Assembly: GCA_016286055.1 (NCBI GenBank)
Contig: JAEERW010000008.1
Span: 160,604-224,603 of the forward strand
Direction: 5' to 3'
Length of the DNA: 64,000 bases
DNA from: Bacteroidales bacterium
GTDB taxonomy: Bacteria; Bacteroidota; Bacteroidia; Bacteroidales; UBA3824
Part shown: positions 51,105-60,154 of the stretch, in pieces
How positions within the stretch are numbered: the first letter of the stretch is position 1
Layout: every line of letters starts with the position of its first letter
The notes under the pieces: model-generated
What the model was told of the DNA's origin: nothing
The model's input: the letters and a program-made list of their open reading frames with translations, nothing else
Database searches by the model: none
Program-made: the position numbers and the translations under genes

Positions 51105-52139
51105 TCAGGTGTTTGACAGCCGTGTTTCGGTGGCTGGTTGCGGCGAATAATCTTTGTTGATAACTGGCAGCAGTATAAGCGACAGAGCACCGAGTATTAT
51201 AAACGATATGTCTTGTAATCCGTGAATCACCAATGCAAATGCCCTTCCGTCGGGATCGCGATTTACACCGTACATTGCAAGTGTTTCTATTACAATAAAA
51301 TGCCAAGTTCCCATTCCCCCCGGAGACGGAACAATAACCCCAAATGTAGCGAGCACAAACACCATTAAACCTGTGGCTAAAGTGAGGTGTTCGGTAAAGC
51401 CGAATGCTTTGAATCCGAGATATACTGCGTAAAAATACACAAAATTGATGTACAATGTATGTATTATAAATAAGGTGCGGTGTTTTAGGTGCAGAATAGT
51501 TGTAAGCCCGTCGCGAAATTGTTGCCATATGCCGTTGATCTTGTTTCCTATGCCTAAAATGTTTCGGCGTATTGCCATGCGTACAATCAATATGCCTGCT
51601 ACGGTTAAACCTATTAATATCACTGATATGGGTATGGCATACTCTTTAAGCATATCTATTCTTTGGCAAATATCCGGATTGGCGGCTATCATTTCAGCTA
51701 CAAATCCCCATTGCGACACCAACACTATTGCCGAAACTATCAGCACTATAGCAAGATCGGCAATTCGCTCCGTTACCACTGTTCCGAGGCACCTTGCAAA
51801 AGGAATTTTTTCGTATTTTGAGATAATTCCGCAGCGCAATACTTCGCCCGATCGTGGAATTGCCAAGTTGCTGAGATACATCACCAACACCGACATAAAT
51901 AGGTTTATGTTTCTGGTTTTGTATCCAAACGGTTCTAAAAGCAGCTTCCATCTGGCGGCTCGGCTGTAATGTGCTGTAAGATAAAACACAGCAATAGCCA
52001 CTATCCAACCCCAGCGGGTACCTTCGAGCGCATTGAATAGTGTCGCGATATCCTGACCACGGTACGCCAGCCAGAAAAGAACGCCGCCGATTGCGAAAAA
52101 TAGTGTTATTTTTAATCCCTTTTTAACTCTGCTGTCCAT
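51105..52139 (-). CDS. Lysylphosphatidylglycerol synthase TM-region (UPF0104) protein
   Basis: A 344-residue polytopic membrane protein. The family signature is clear: HYSRAARWKLLLEPFGYK, LSNLAIPRSGEVLRCGIISKYE and GVIVPSPGGMGTWHFI (the G-x-G-x-x-E-like late motif). About eight TM helices. It is the first gene of a two-gene operon with a diverged paralogue (50129-51100). A TATTTTTG box on the minus strand (52166-52159) may be its -7 element. Confidence 0.88.
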   Translation of the reverse strand: MDSRVKKGLKITLFFAIGGVLFWLAYRGQDIATLFNALEGTRWGWIVAIAVFYLTAHYSRAARWKLLLEPFGYKTRNINLFMSVLVMYLSNLAIPRSGEVLRCGIISKYEKIPFARCLGTVVTERIADLAIVLIVSAIVLVSQWGFVAEMIAANPDICQRIDMLKEYAIPISVILIGLTVAGILIVRMAIRRNILGIGNKINGIWQQFRDGLTTILHLKHRTLFIIHTLYINFVYFYAVYLGFKAFGFTEHLTLATGLMVFVLATFGVIVPSPGGMGTWHFIVIETLAMYGVNRDPDGRAFALVIHGLQDISFIILGALSLILLPVINKDYSPQPATETRLSNT

Positions 52140-52238
52140 TTTAGGTGCTTTTGAACCGCAAAAATAAAAAATAATTATTAATATGCCTCCGTTTTACAAA
52201 TAATCCTTATATTTGGATAATTAAAACTTGCAATTGCT

Positions 52239-52898
52239 ATGAAGCATATATTATTGTCGCTTATAATGTTGTGTTTTTCCACGGTGATGTTTTCGCAGAC
52301 TAAGCTTGTCTACGACGAAGATTTTGTATTTACCGATGGCTTGTATCTCAACAAGGAGATGATGCAGAATAATAAGCCCGTAGACAAGGCACGAATCAAA
52401 ACACAAATCGACCCAAACGACCTTGCTTTTTTCGACTATCTTACTCAGCAAAGCACAATTACCCTATTTGATGAGGTTGGCAATGAGGTTACTATCAAAA
52501 CCTCGTCGATTTGGGGATACTGCTCGGGTGGCATTATCTATGTTTATTTCAATGGCTATTTCAATCGTGTGGGTATTGTAGGCAGTATTTGCCATTTTCT
52601 CGGCACCAAAACTTTTGTCAACACTCGCGACCCATTCTACAGTGGTATGTATGGACGTTATGGTATGTATGGACCCACATATACCACTTCTACTGAGGCA
52701 CAGCAGTATTTGCTTAATTTTGAAACTGGCGACATCCTCGAATACAATGCTACTAACCTTGAACAAATGCTTATGAAAGACCCCGAACTCCACGATGAGT
52801 TTGCCGACCTCAAGCGCAAAAAACGTAATGCAAAACTATTTTACTATATGCGTCGTTTTAATGAAAAACACCCTTTGTATATTCCTGTATATGAATAA
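52239..52898 (+). CDS. Secreted protein of unknown function
   Basis: A 219-residue exported protein with signal peptide MKHILLSLIMLCFSTVMFSQ. I do not recognise the family. The mature part is mixed alpha/beta with a Tyr/Gly-rich segment (YSGMYGRYGMYGPTYT, about 145-160) and a basic C-terminal helix (DLKRKKRNAKLFYYMRRFNE). A hydrophobic stretch VGSICHFLGTK lies near 120. A TATATTTG box (52208-52215) is just upstream. It is followed after 36 bases by another unknown secreted protein, so the two may act together. Confidence 0.6.
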   Translation: MKHILLSLIMLCFSTVMFSQTKLVYDEDFVFTDGLYLNKEMMQNNKPVDKARIKTQIDPNDLAFFDYLTQQSTITLFDEVGNEVTIKTSSIWGYCSGGIIYVYFNGYFNRVGIVGSICHFLGTKTFVNTRDPFYSGMYGRYGMYGPTYTTSTEAQQYLLNFETGDILEYNATNLEQMLMKDPELHDEFADLKRKKRNAKLFYYMRRFNEKHPLYIPVYE

Positions 52899-52934
52899 AT
52901 TATTTATTGTATAACATTATAAAACCAAATTTTT

Positions 52935-53795
52935 ATGAAGATAAAAAAACTATTATTTACTGTTGTTGTGGCGCTTATGGCCTTGCCCTTGATGGCTCAA
53001 GAAAAAGTGGCTGGCGCTGATGTTATCAAGAAGTTCTTGTCTACTAAAACTTTAGTAGTACTCGACGACAATATTTTCAATAGCTACAACTCTGCTATCA
53101 AAAAAGCTGTGGAAAGTAGCTGGACTATCACTAATTTTGACTATTGCTCGGTAGCCGATTTTCAAAAACGCAAATTTGATCCGCAGTATTCGTTCTTGCT
53201 TGTTACCAAAGACTATTACAAAGACGATTCCGACAGAATGACCTACGCATTTTTGTCGCTTTTGCTCGGTGGCGACTACAAGTCGGTGTACGATATGCCC
53301 ACTTTGGCATCGTTCCCACTGTCGTATTATGAAAATCAAGATTATGAAAAATACGTCTACAAACTTGCTCCCATAGTAAAATTTATGCAAAACCACGTGA
53401 ACCTTACCAAAGAGCATCCCGAACTCACCGAAAAGAACATTGTACTATATTACAACCGCAACTCTGAGAAACTTGGCGACAAAAAACTCTACATTATAAA
53501 AGAAGACCTACCCAAAGACCTCAACACCGAGGCAAAAGTTAAAGCCGTATATGCCAAATCGTTCCAGATACTTGCCGAACAAGAAGACCTTGAAAAAATA
53601 GTTAAGGCAAACGACTCAAAAGCAGTATTTGTACACAAAGTAGGACCTCCGAAGGGAAGTCCCAAGGCTGCACGCTGTTTCAACGTGGTGCTTGGCAACG
53701 ATGGCTCGGTATACTATTTCGGCTGGCACAAGATCAGCTCCAAAGAACCAGATGGATTTCTCAAGGGCGACTTTAAAAAATTGGGTAAGCAATAA
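52935..53795 (+). CDS. Secreted protein of unknown function
   Basis: A 286-residue exported protein with signal peptide MKIKKLLFTVVVALMALPLMAQ. No family recognised. The region KTLVVLDDNIFNSYNSAIKKAVESSW and FLLVTKDYYKDDSDRMTYAFLSLLLG has the look of a Rossmann-like alpha/beta domain; the C-terminal part (AARCFNVVLGNDGSVYYFGWHK) is beta-rich. The pattern resembles conserved hypothetical Bacteroidales proteins. It is the second gene of a pair; frr follows from its own promoter. Confidence 0.6.
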   Translation: MKIKKLLFTVVVALMALPLMAQEKVAGADVIKKFLSTKTLVVLDDNIFNSYNSAIKKAVESSWTITNFDYCSVADFQKRKFDPQYSFLLVTKDYYKDDSDRMTYAFLSLLLGGDYKSVYDMPTLASFPLSYYENQDYEKYVYKLAPIVKFMQNHVNLTKEHPELTEKNIVLYYNRNSEKLGDKKLYIIKEDLPKDLNTEAKVKAVYAKSFQILAEQEDLEKIVKANDSKAVFVHKVGPPKGSPKAARCFNVVLGNDGSVYYFGWHKISSKEPDGFLKGDFKKLGKQ

Positions 53796-53801
53796 AAAAG
53801 T

Positions 53802-53832
53802 TTTGTTTTTATAAAATTTGCCCTTATATTTG
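53802..53832 (+). promoter_or_regulatory. Promoter of frr
   Basis: TTTG (53802-53805), 19-base spacer, TATATTTG (53825-53832): a full consensus match, 28 bases before the ATG. Confidence 0.75.
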
Positions 53833-53860
53833 TAAAAAATTAATTTAACGAAAACATATA

Positions 53861-54424
53861 ATGAACGAAGAAGCTCAAATGTACATAGACGAGGCGGAAG
53901 AGAATATGAAAGCCGCCGTAGTCCACTTTGAAGGCGAACTTGCCAAAATTCGCGCTGGCAAAGCCTCTCCCGCTATTTTGCAGGGTATTACGGTAGACTA
54001 TTACGGCAACCCCACCCCACTCAACCAAGTGGCAAACGTTGGCACCACCGATGCCCGCACCATTGTAGTGCAACCGTGGGAGAAAACTATGCTGCCCAAA
54101 ATTGAGAAGGAGATTCTCAAAGCCAACCTCGGATTAACTCCATCTAACAACGGCGAAATTCTCCGCATTGTAATTCCTGCCCTCACAGAAGAACGCCGCA
54201 AGGCTCTGGTAAAACAGGTTAGAAGCGAAGCCGAAAACGCACGTGTGGCTGTACGCAACGTCCGCAAAGATACCAACAACTCTCTCAAAGCTCTTGAAAA
54301 AGACGGTCTTACAGAAGACGAATCGAAAAAGGGTCAAGAAGAAGTTCAAAAACTCACCGACCGTTTTGTGGCTGATATTGACAAAATTTCGCAGGCAAAA
54401 GAGGCCGAGATTATGAAAGTGTAA
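53861..54424 (+). CDS. frr: Ribosome recycling factor
   Basis: A 187-residue protein that with EF-G splits post-termination ribosomes. Full-length match to the family: the three-helix bundle with HFEGELAKIRAGKASPAIL, VDYYGNPTPLNQVANV, TIVVQPWEKTMLPKIEKEIL, TPSNNGEILRIVIPALTEERR, and the coiled tail VRKDTNNSLKALEKDG, VADIDKISQAKEAEIMKV. Monocistronic between promoter and terminator. Confidence 0.97.
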   Translation: MNEEAQMYIDEAEENMKAAVVHFEGELAKIRAGKASPAILQGITVDYYGNPTPLNQVANVGTTDARTIVVQPWEKTMLPKIEKEILKANLGLTPSNNGEILRIVIPALTEERRKALVKQVRSEAENARVAVRNVRKDTNNSLKALEKDGLTEDESKKGQEEVQKLTDRFVADIDKISQAKEAEIMKV

Positions 54425-54452
54425 AATATTTTAAAAAAAAAATTAGAAAAAA

Positions 54453-54474
54453 GCCTGATTATTCAGGCTTTTTT
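54453..54474 (+). terminator. Rho-independent terminator of frr
   Basis: Perfect 6-pair stem GCCTGA/TCAGGC with loop TTAT, flanked by A6 and T6, 29 bases after the frr stop. Confidence 0.85.
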
Positions 54475-54509
54475 CGTTAATTTGTATTGTCAAATAACCG
54501 AAGAATCAG

Positions 54510-57500
54510 ATGTGTTTGTCAGACTATATAAGATGTTTAGCTTTGGCGATGGCGTTGCTGTTGGCTCCTTGCCTTGTTTCGTCTCAGACTTCTAATACAT
54601 TTCGTAAGTCTTCGTATGTGCATAATTACTGTCTCGACGAAAAAGGCTATATCGTAAAATGTTCTCAGATGTCGGAAGACGCCAACGGATGCATTATGTC
54701 GTGCACATCTTCGGGATTGAAAATTTACAACGGACGATTGTGGGAGCGATTCTACAACTCCACCAAATCAGAGCTTATTTCTAGGGTTTATGTTTCTCCA
54801 CTTCACGACATTTTTGTGGCAGGTCCTGAATGTCTGGGATATTACCATCCTGAAGTTGACGGAAGTTTAAGGTTCTGTCCTGTGGAGGTGCCTTTCAGCA
54901 GTCGCAATGTTACCAATATTTTTGGCTGTGATTCTGATAGCGGCAGGGTTGTGTTTATGCTCGATGATGGATTCGCTATTTACAACAAAAATATCATTCA
55001 GCGTAGTATAGGTGCTATTGCCACCTCAATATCATACAACGGCGGCATTATCATCCTTTGCAAAAACGGCGACCTATACAGCTATTTCAACGGTGCTTTG
55101 CAGATGGTTTGCAATATCAACGGGTTAGGTATCAATACCGACGGTGTTAAAATGTTGGTTTTAGACAACACCCGTTTATTCTTCCTCTGCAAGGGTTATA
55201 CAGCTTTTGAAACCAATCTTGAAGAGCTGCTTTTGCGCAAAGCCATATCGTCAAAAGACCTTACTCCAATAACACTTCCCACCGACAACTTCCCAGATAT
55301 TAGGGTTAACGATTTGGTATACAACAGTCGTTTGCGCAAACTCGCTATAGCCACCAACAACGGTATCTACGTATATTCTAACCGTTACGAATATCTTCAA
55401 AAGATTGATAAGGATATCAACCTGCCCGTCAACGATATTGTGAATGTTTTTTTCGATTCCAAAAACAACCTGTGGGCTTCGTATTCGGGCGGAGTGTCGC
55501 GCATTGAGCTTAATGCCCCGTTTGTGTTCTATTCATCAAACCAAGGCGTTTCGAGTGCTGTGCTTTCGTCTTTTGTCAACAGCAAATATTACTACGTCGG
55601 CACAGTTTCATCGATTTTTGTGTCGTCGCACGAGGTTTCCGGCAAAAATACTACCTTTTATCCTATTCCTTACAATGTAAGCCAAGGACAAAATTTCTGT
55701 TGGGATTTGCTTGGTATAGATGATGTTACATTAGCATGCACCTCCGAGGGATTGTATCAAGTGTTTCCTGATAAGGCTGTACATATAGCCGCCACTGGGC
55801 GCTCTTATGGCGCTGCAATTTCTCCCCTTTATCCGGGCAAGCTGTTTGTTACTGGGTTTGAAGGGTTCAAAGTGTGTGACTATTCCATTAAGAATGGCAA
55901 GATTAGTGTATCTAATGTGTTGAGCTGTGAACAGATTAGTCGACCGCTGTTTAAAATTAAAATCGCCGATGATGGTGTCTTTTGGTGCTCTTCGCTTTCC
56001 GACGGTATTGTAAGGTTGATTCCTATGGATGATGGATTAACAAAGTTTGATGTTGAATATATCTCCGATAATTATGGGCTTATATTTGGTAATCAACTCA
56101 CTGTGGAGCTGATTGACGATATGGTTTATATCAACGATGGACTCTTTAAGCGTGCGAAACTTGGCGAGCACGCCACCGACCCTCTCATTTTCGAGCCCGA
56201 CACAGCGCTCAACAAGTGTTTCCGTCCCGACGAGCATATTTATCACTTTGGGTATAGCAAACTTACCGACGAATTGTTTGTTTATACTCAGTATTCTGCG
56301 TGGCGAATCAACCGTTCCCATCCCGAAATCAATGAGATAATTCATTTTAGATTGCCATTGCAAACGGTCTACAATATCTCAGTCCTTGATTCATTGCTGT
56401 TGCTTTCTACCAATTTCGGACTGGTGAAGGGCAATATTACCGACACCACTTCATTTAATCCTGCCAAAGAACCTTTTAATTCTATTATTAATGCCGTATA
56501 TTTCAAAGGCAACAGAATTTATAGGGGATACCGTTATTTCCAACCTGATGATGCTGAACGAAACTATAACACTTATACTTCAGATTCTTATGATGAGAAT
56601 TCTACTGATACGGTATGTAATTTTGAGTGCGAATATTACGATAATAAGATACGAATTATGTTTTCTTCTTCGGCTTTTGAAAATTTGGAGTCGATGATGT
56701 ATTGCTATAAGCTCGAAGGTATTGACAATGATTGGAACGAATGGTCACACTCAAATGTCAGAGAGTTTACCAAACTTCCTCCTGGACACTATATATTTAA
56801 GGTTAAGGCTCGAAATTGCGAAAATGTGGAATCGTCAGTTTCATCGTTTGCCTTTACAATAGTGCCACCTTTTTATGCAAGTATTTGGGCTATTCTATTT
56901 TATATTCTAATTGTAGCATTTTTGATTTACTATTTAATTAGCAGTCGCACTGCCAAGTTTAAAAACAAGGCCAACGACCTTTCTGCTCTCTTAAAACAGC
57001 GCAACACGCAATTGGAGGCTCAAAACGAGAAACTCCGTCAGATGTCGTTTGTGGCAACACGATCCACCAACTCGGTGACAATCATGGACAAAGACGGAAA
57101 TATCCAATGGACCAACGACTCGTTTAAAAATGTTTATGGATGCTCGTTCGATGAGTTTGTTTATATGCATGGCCGCAACTATTTTGAGTCGTACCTTTCA
57201 TTCGACAAAAAGAATCAAGAACTGATACAACTTGCTCGGCAATCAAGCCAGAATGTAACTTACGAAACCTGTCACCGCTTTTATGATAATGTCAACTGGG
57301 TGCAGGCATCGCTCGACACCGTTTTCGACGACAATGGAAATCTATGCAACTGGATACTCACCGAAACCGACATCACTATGCTCAAACGTGCTCAGGAAGA
57401 GGGGGCGCGTCAGGCTTCGCAACTTACCGAGGCGTTTATGCAGTTGCAAGAAAACCAGTTGCAGATAGAGATGCAGAAGGAGCAACTCTTCGTTAAGAAT

Positions 57501-58313
57501 ACCGAATTAGAAAAAGGCTACAAGAAAATAGAGGTGCAGAACAATGCCATCACAAACAGTTTGCAATACGCACAGCAGATGCAGCAGTCGATTCTTCCTT
57601 TGGACGAGAGCATTACACAGTATTTTGAGCACTTTGCTATTTATATGCCCAAGGATATTGTATCGGGCGATTTCTATTGGTTTGAACCACTCTCCGACGG
57701 TTCGTTGATATTTGTGGTGGCAGACTGTACGGGTCACGGAGTACCGGGTGCGTTTATGAGTCTTATCGGCTACAACCTGCTTAACGAAGTGATTATTATG
57801 CAGGGAATTACGCAGCCGAAACTCATTTTTGAAAACCTCAGTCAGGGACTTATCAACGTTCTCAAACAAGAGCGCAACCAAAACTACGACGGTATGGAGG
57901 TACGCCTCTGCCGATTTGTCCCCGAAGACGATCATTATATTGTAACATTCTGCGGCACAGGTTCTTCTATTTTCTACTACAATAGTCAAACCGACGAGAT
58001 GGAGCGTATCAAGGGTGTTCATCGTCATCTTGGTCTCACCGACGAGAGCGTAGAATACAACGATTTTGAAGAGCATCAGTTTGTGTTTAACCGTGAGGAT
58101 AAACTCTTTATGATTACCGATGGACTTGTGGATCAAAATAATCCTCAGCGCAAACGATTTGGCACTGAGCGGTTTATGAGGTTTGTTACCGACTATCGCA
58201 GTCAGTCGATGGATGTAATTGGTCAAAGCCTCAAATCGCTTCTCAAAGATTTTATGGATGGTCAGCCGCAGCGCGACGATATTACTGTTGTAGGTCTTTC
58301 AATTAAGCAATAA
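54510..58313 (+). CDS. Propeller-PAS-SpoIIE phosphatase signalling protein
   Basis: A 1267-residue membrane signalling protein. The signal peptide (LALAMALLLAPCLVSS) is followed by a periplasmic two-component-regulator-type beta-propeller (about 30-700) and a Y_Y_Y domain (about 700-785: YKLEGIDNDWNEWSHSNVREFTKLPPGHYIFKVKA). A TM helix follows (about 790-815: YASIWAILFYILIVAFLIYYL). In the cytoplasm a coiled coil, a PAS domain (about 850-955: SVTIMDKDGNIQWTNDSFKNV), another coiled coil and a SpoIIE/PP2C phosphatase (about 1030-1267) follow. The phosphatase keeps the metal-binding motifs DIVSGDFYWF, VVADCTGHGVPGAFMSLIG and DDITVVGL. It probably turns an extracellular (glycan-like) signal into dephosphorylation of an anti-anti-sigma-like partner not encoded here. 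The stop overlaps the next start by one base (TAATG). Confidence 0.9.
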   Translation: MCLSDYIRCLALAMALLLAPCLVSSQTSNTFRKSSYVHNYCLDEKGYIVKCSQMSEDANGCIMSCTSSGLKIYNGRLWERFYNSTKSELISRVYVSPLHDIFVAGPECLGYYHPEVDGSLRFCPVEVPFSSRNVTNIFGCDSDSGRVVFMLDDGFAIYNKNIIQRSIGAIATSISYNGGIIILCKNGDLYSYFNGALQMVCNINGLGINTDGVKMLVLDNTRLFFLCKGYTAFETNLEELLLRKAISSKDLTPITLPTDNFPDIRVNDLVYNSRLRKLAIATNNGIYVYSNRYEYLQKIDKDINLPVNDIVNVFFDSKNNLWASYSGGVSRIELNAPFVFYSSNQGVSSAVLSSFVNSKYYYVGTVSSIFVSSHEVSGKNTTFYPIPYNVSQGQNFCWDLLGIDDVTLACTSEGLYQVFPDKAVHIAATGRSYGAAISPLYPGKLFVTGFEGFKVCDYSIKNGKISVSNVLSCEQISRPLFKIKIADDGVFWCSSLSDGIVRLIPMDDGLTKFDVEYISDNYGLIFGNQLTVELIDDMVYINDGLFKRAKLGEHATDPLIFEPDTALNKCFRPDEHIYHFGYSKLTDELFVYTQYSAWRINRSHPEINEIIHFRLPLQTVYNISVLDSLLLLSTNFGLVKGNITDTTSFNPAKEPFNSIINAVYFKGNRIYRGYRYFQPDDAERNYNTYTSDSYDENSTDTVCNFECEYYDNKIRIMFSSSAFENLESMMYCYKLEGIDNDWNEWSHSNVREFTKLPPGHYIFKVKARNCENVESSVSSFAFTIVPPFYASIWAILFYILIVAFLIYYLISSRTAKFKNKANDLSALLKQRNTQLEAQNEKLRQMSFVATRSTNSVTIMDKDGNIQWTNDSFKNVYGCSFDEFVYMHGRNYFESYLSFDKKNQELIQLARQSSQNVTYETCHRFYDNVNWVQASLDTVFDDNGNLCNWILTETDITMLKRAQEEGARQASQLTEAFMQLQENQLQIEMQKEQLFVKNTELEKGYKKIEVQNNAITNSLQYAQQMQQSILPLDESITQYFEHFAIYMPKDIVSGDFYWFEPLSDGSLIFVVADCTGHGVPGAFMSLIGYNLLNEVIIMQGITQPKLIFENLSQGLINVLKQERNQNYDGMEVRLCRFVPEDDHYIVTFCGTGSSIFYYNSQTDEMERIKGVHRHLGLTDESVEYNDFEEHQFVFNREDKLFMITDGLVDQNNPQRKRFGTERFMRFVTDYRSQSMDVIGQSLKSLLKDFMDGQPQRDDITVVGLSIKQ

Positions 58314-60118
58314 TGGAACTTCTCTCTCCCGCAAAAAATCTTGAAACAGCCATTGTCGCTATAAATTGTGGCGCTGATGCTGTGTATATTGGTGCAAACG
58401 ACTTTTCCGCTCGCAAGGCTGCGGGCAATTCTATTCAGGATATAGAAAAACTTGTAAACTATGCTCATTTCTATAAAGCAAAGGTTTATGTAACACTAAA
58501 TACAATTCTCTACGACAATGAATTGCCTATCGTTAATAAACTTATACGCAACCTTTATAATATTGGCGTGGATGCGCTTATTATTCAAGATTTGGGCATA
58601 TTAGAAATGGATATTCCGCCGATAGAACTCCACGCAAGCACACAGATGAACAATTTTGATTTACAGCGGATTAAGTTTTTTGATGAGATTGGTTTTAAAC
58701 GCATTGTGCTTGCCCGAGAAACTCCTTTGGAGGGGATAAAAGAAATCCGCAAGAACATAAACGCTGAAATAGAGTGCTTTATCCACGGTGCGTTGTGCGT
58801 TTCGCTTAGCGGACAATGTTATATGAGTGCGGCTATCGGCGGACGTAGTGCCAATCGTGGAGAATGTGCGCAGGCGTGCCGCTTGAAATACGATTTGCTC
58901 AATAGTAGGGGAGAGGTTTTGATAAAAGATTCTTATCTATTGTCGCTCAAAGATTTAAATATGACTTCGCATATTGCTGAGATGTACTCTGCTGGTGTAG
59001 ATTCGCTAAAAATTGAGGGTAGATTAAAGGATAAATCTTACGTGGCAAATATTACCGCTCATTATAGAAAACTGATTGATAATATTTTAGATGGTAAAGT
59101 TAAAAAGCCGTCGTCGGGACACTCGGTATTTGATTTTACGCCGTCGCCTGATAAGGTATTCAACCGCAAATTCACTGATTATTTTGCAGTTGAACCCAAG
59201 AAGGGAATGGCAAATTATATAAGTCCCAAATCTTCGGGTGAATATTTGGGCAAGGTGGTTATGGTAAGATGTAACAATTTGAAAATCAAGACCGATGAGG
59301 TGATTTCAAATGGTGATGGATTGTGCTGCGTGGTTAATGGCGCAATGTACGGTTTTCGTGTAGAGAAAATAGAGAACGGCATTATTACTGCCAATTTAAA
59401 AGAGAAAATTCCCACTGGTACAGATATTTACCGCAATCTCGATATCAAGTTTCAACAAAAACTCGACAACACCAAAACCAACCGCAAAGTTGCCGTGGAG
59501 TTTACCGTAACGCTATCGGATAATGGTTTTTCAATAATTGCTCTTGATGAAGATAATATTGAATGTGAGTGTTTTACACAATTTCAATTGCAGAAAGCCG
59601 ATAATCAAGAGAGGGCTTTTAACAGTATCACCAATTCGCTGAGCAAATGTGGCGAAAAGTTTGAATGTAAGCGTATTACGTTTGATTTTGACGAATCGCC
59701 GTTTATCCCAAACTCTGTTATAAACGAAACCCGTCGCAATGTTTTGCAAATGCTTGAACAAAAGCGTATTAAAACTTTTAGACCAAAAGATTCGCCCAAA
59801 CCATCGGGCAATGCTCAGTATTTTGAAACCGAAGGTGGATATCGACTCAATGTTTCTAACCGTCTGGCTAAGGAATTTTACAAAAAACACGGCTGTAACG
59901 TTACTCAGCAGGCATTTGAACTCCAAAACTCTACCAAAGGACTTGAACTTATGACCACACGCTACTGTATACGTCGCGAATTGGGTTATTGTTCCAAAAA
60001 TCAAGGTGTTATGCCCGATAAATGGAAATGCGACGAATACCGCTTAGTAAGTTCTTACGGCTCATTCGCACTAAAATTCGATTGCAAGGAGTGTTTTATG
60101 CGGGTTTTTAATAGATAA
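58313..60118 (+). CDS. Peptidase U32 family protein (RlhA/TrhP-like)
   Basis: A 601-residue protein of the U32 family, many of which modify RNA (23S or tRNA hydroxylation) despite the peptidase name. The TIM-barrel part (1-300) shows MELLSPAKNLETAIVAI, CGADAVYIGANDFSAR, ELHASTQMNNFDLQR and the cysteine-bearing core EIECFIHGALCVSLSGQCYMS and ANRGECAQACRLKYDLL, likely iron-sulfur or metal ligands. A long C-terminal region (DUF3656-like) ends in further cysteines (RRELGYCSKN, FDCKECFMRVFN). It is translated from a start overlapping the SpoIIE gene stop by one base, so the two are likely translationally coupled. Confidence 0.88.
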   Translation: MELLSPAKNLETAIVAINCGADAVYIGANDFSARKAAGNSIQDIEKLVNYAHFYKAKVYVTLNTILYDNELPIVNKLIRNLYNIGVDALIIQDLGILEMDIPPIELHASTQMNNFDLQRIKFFDEIGFKRIVLARETPLEGIKEIRKNINAEIECFIHGALCVSLSGQCYMSAAIGGRSANRGECAQACRLKYDLLNSRGEVLIKDSYLLSLKDLNMTSHIAEMYSAGVDSLKIEGRLKDKSYVANITAHYRKLIDNILDGKVKKPSSGHSVFDFTPSPDKVFNRKFTDYFAVEPKKGMANYISPKSSGEYLGKVVMVRCNNLKIKTDEVISNGDGLCCVVNGAMYGFRVEKIENGIITANLKEKIPTGTDIYRNLDIKFQQKLDNTKTNRKVAVEFTVTLSDNGFSIIALDEDNIECECFTQFQLQKADNQERAFNSITNSLSKCGEKFECKRITFDFDESPFIPNSVINETRRNVLQMLEQKRIKTFRPKDSPKPSGNAQYFETEGGYRLNVSNRLAKEFYKKHGCNVTQQAFELQNSTKGLELMTTRYCIRRELGYCSKNQGVMPDKWKCDEYRLVSSYGSFALKFDCKECFMRVFNR

Positions 60119-60154
60119 TTTCTATCTTAGCGGCACACATTTTTTTGCTTTTTT

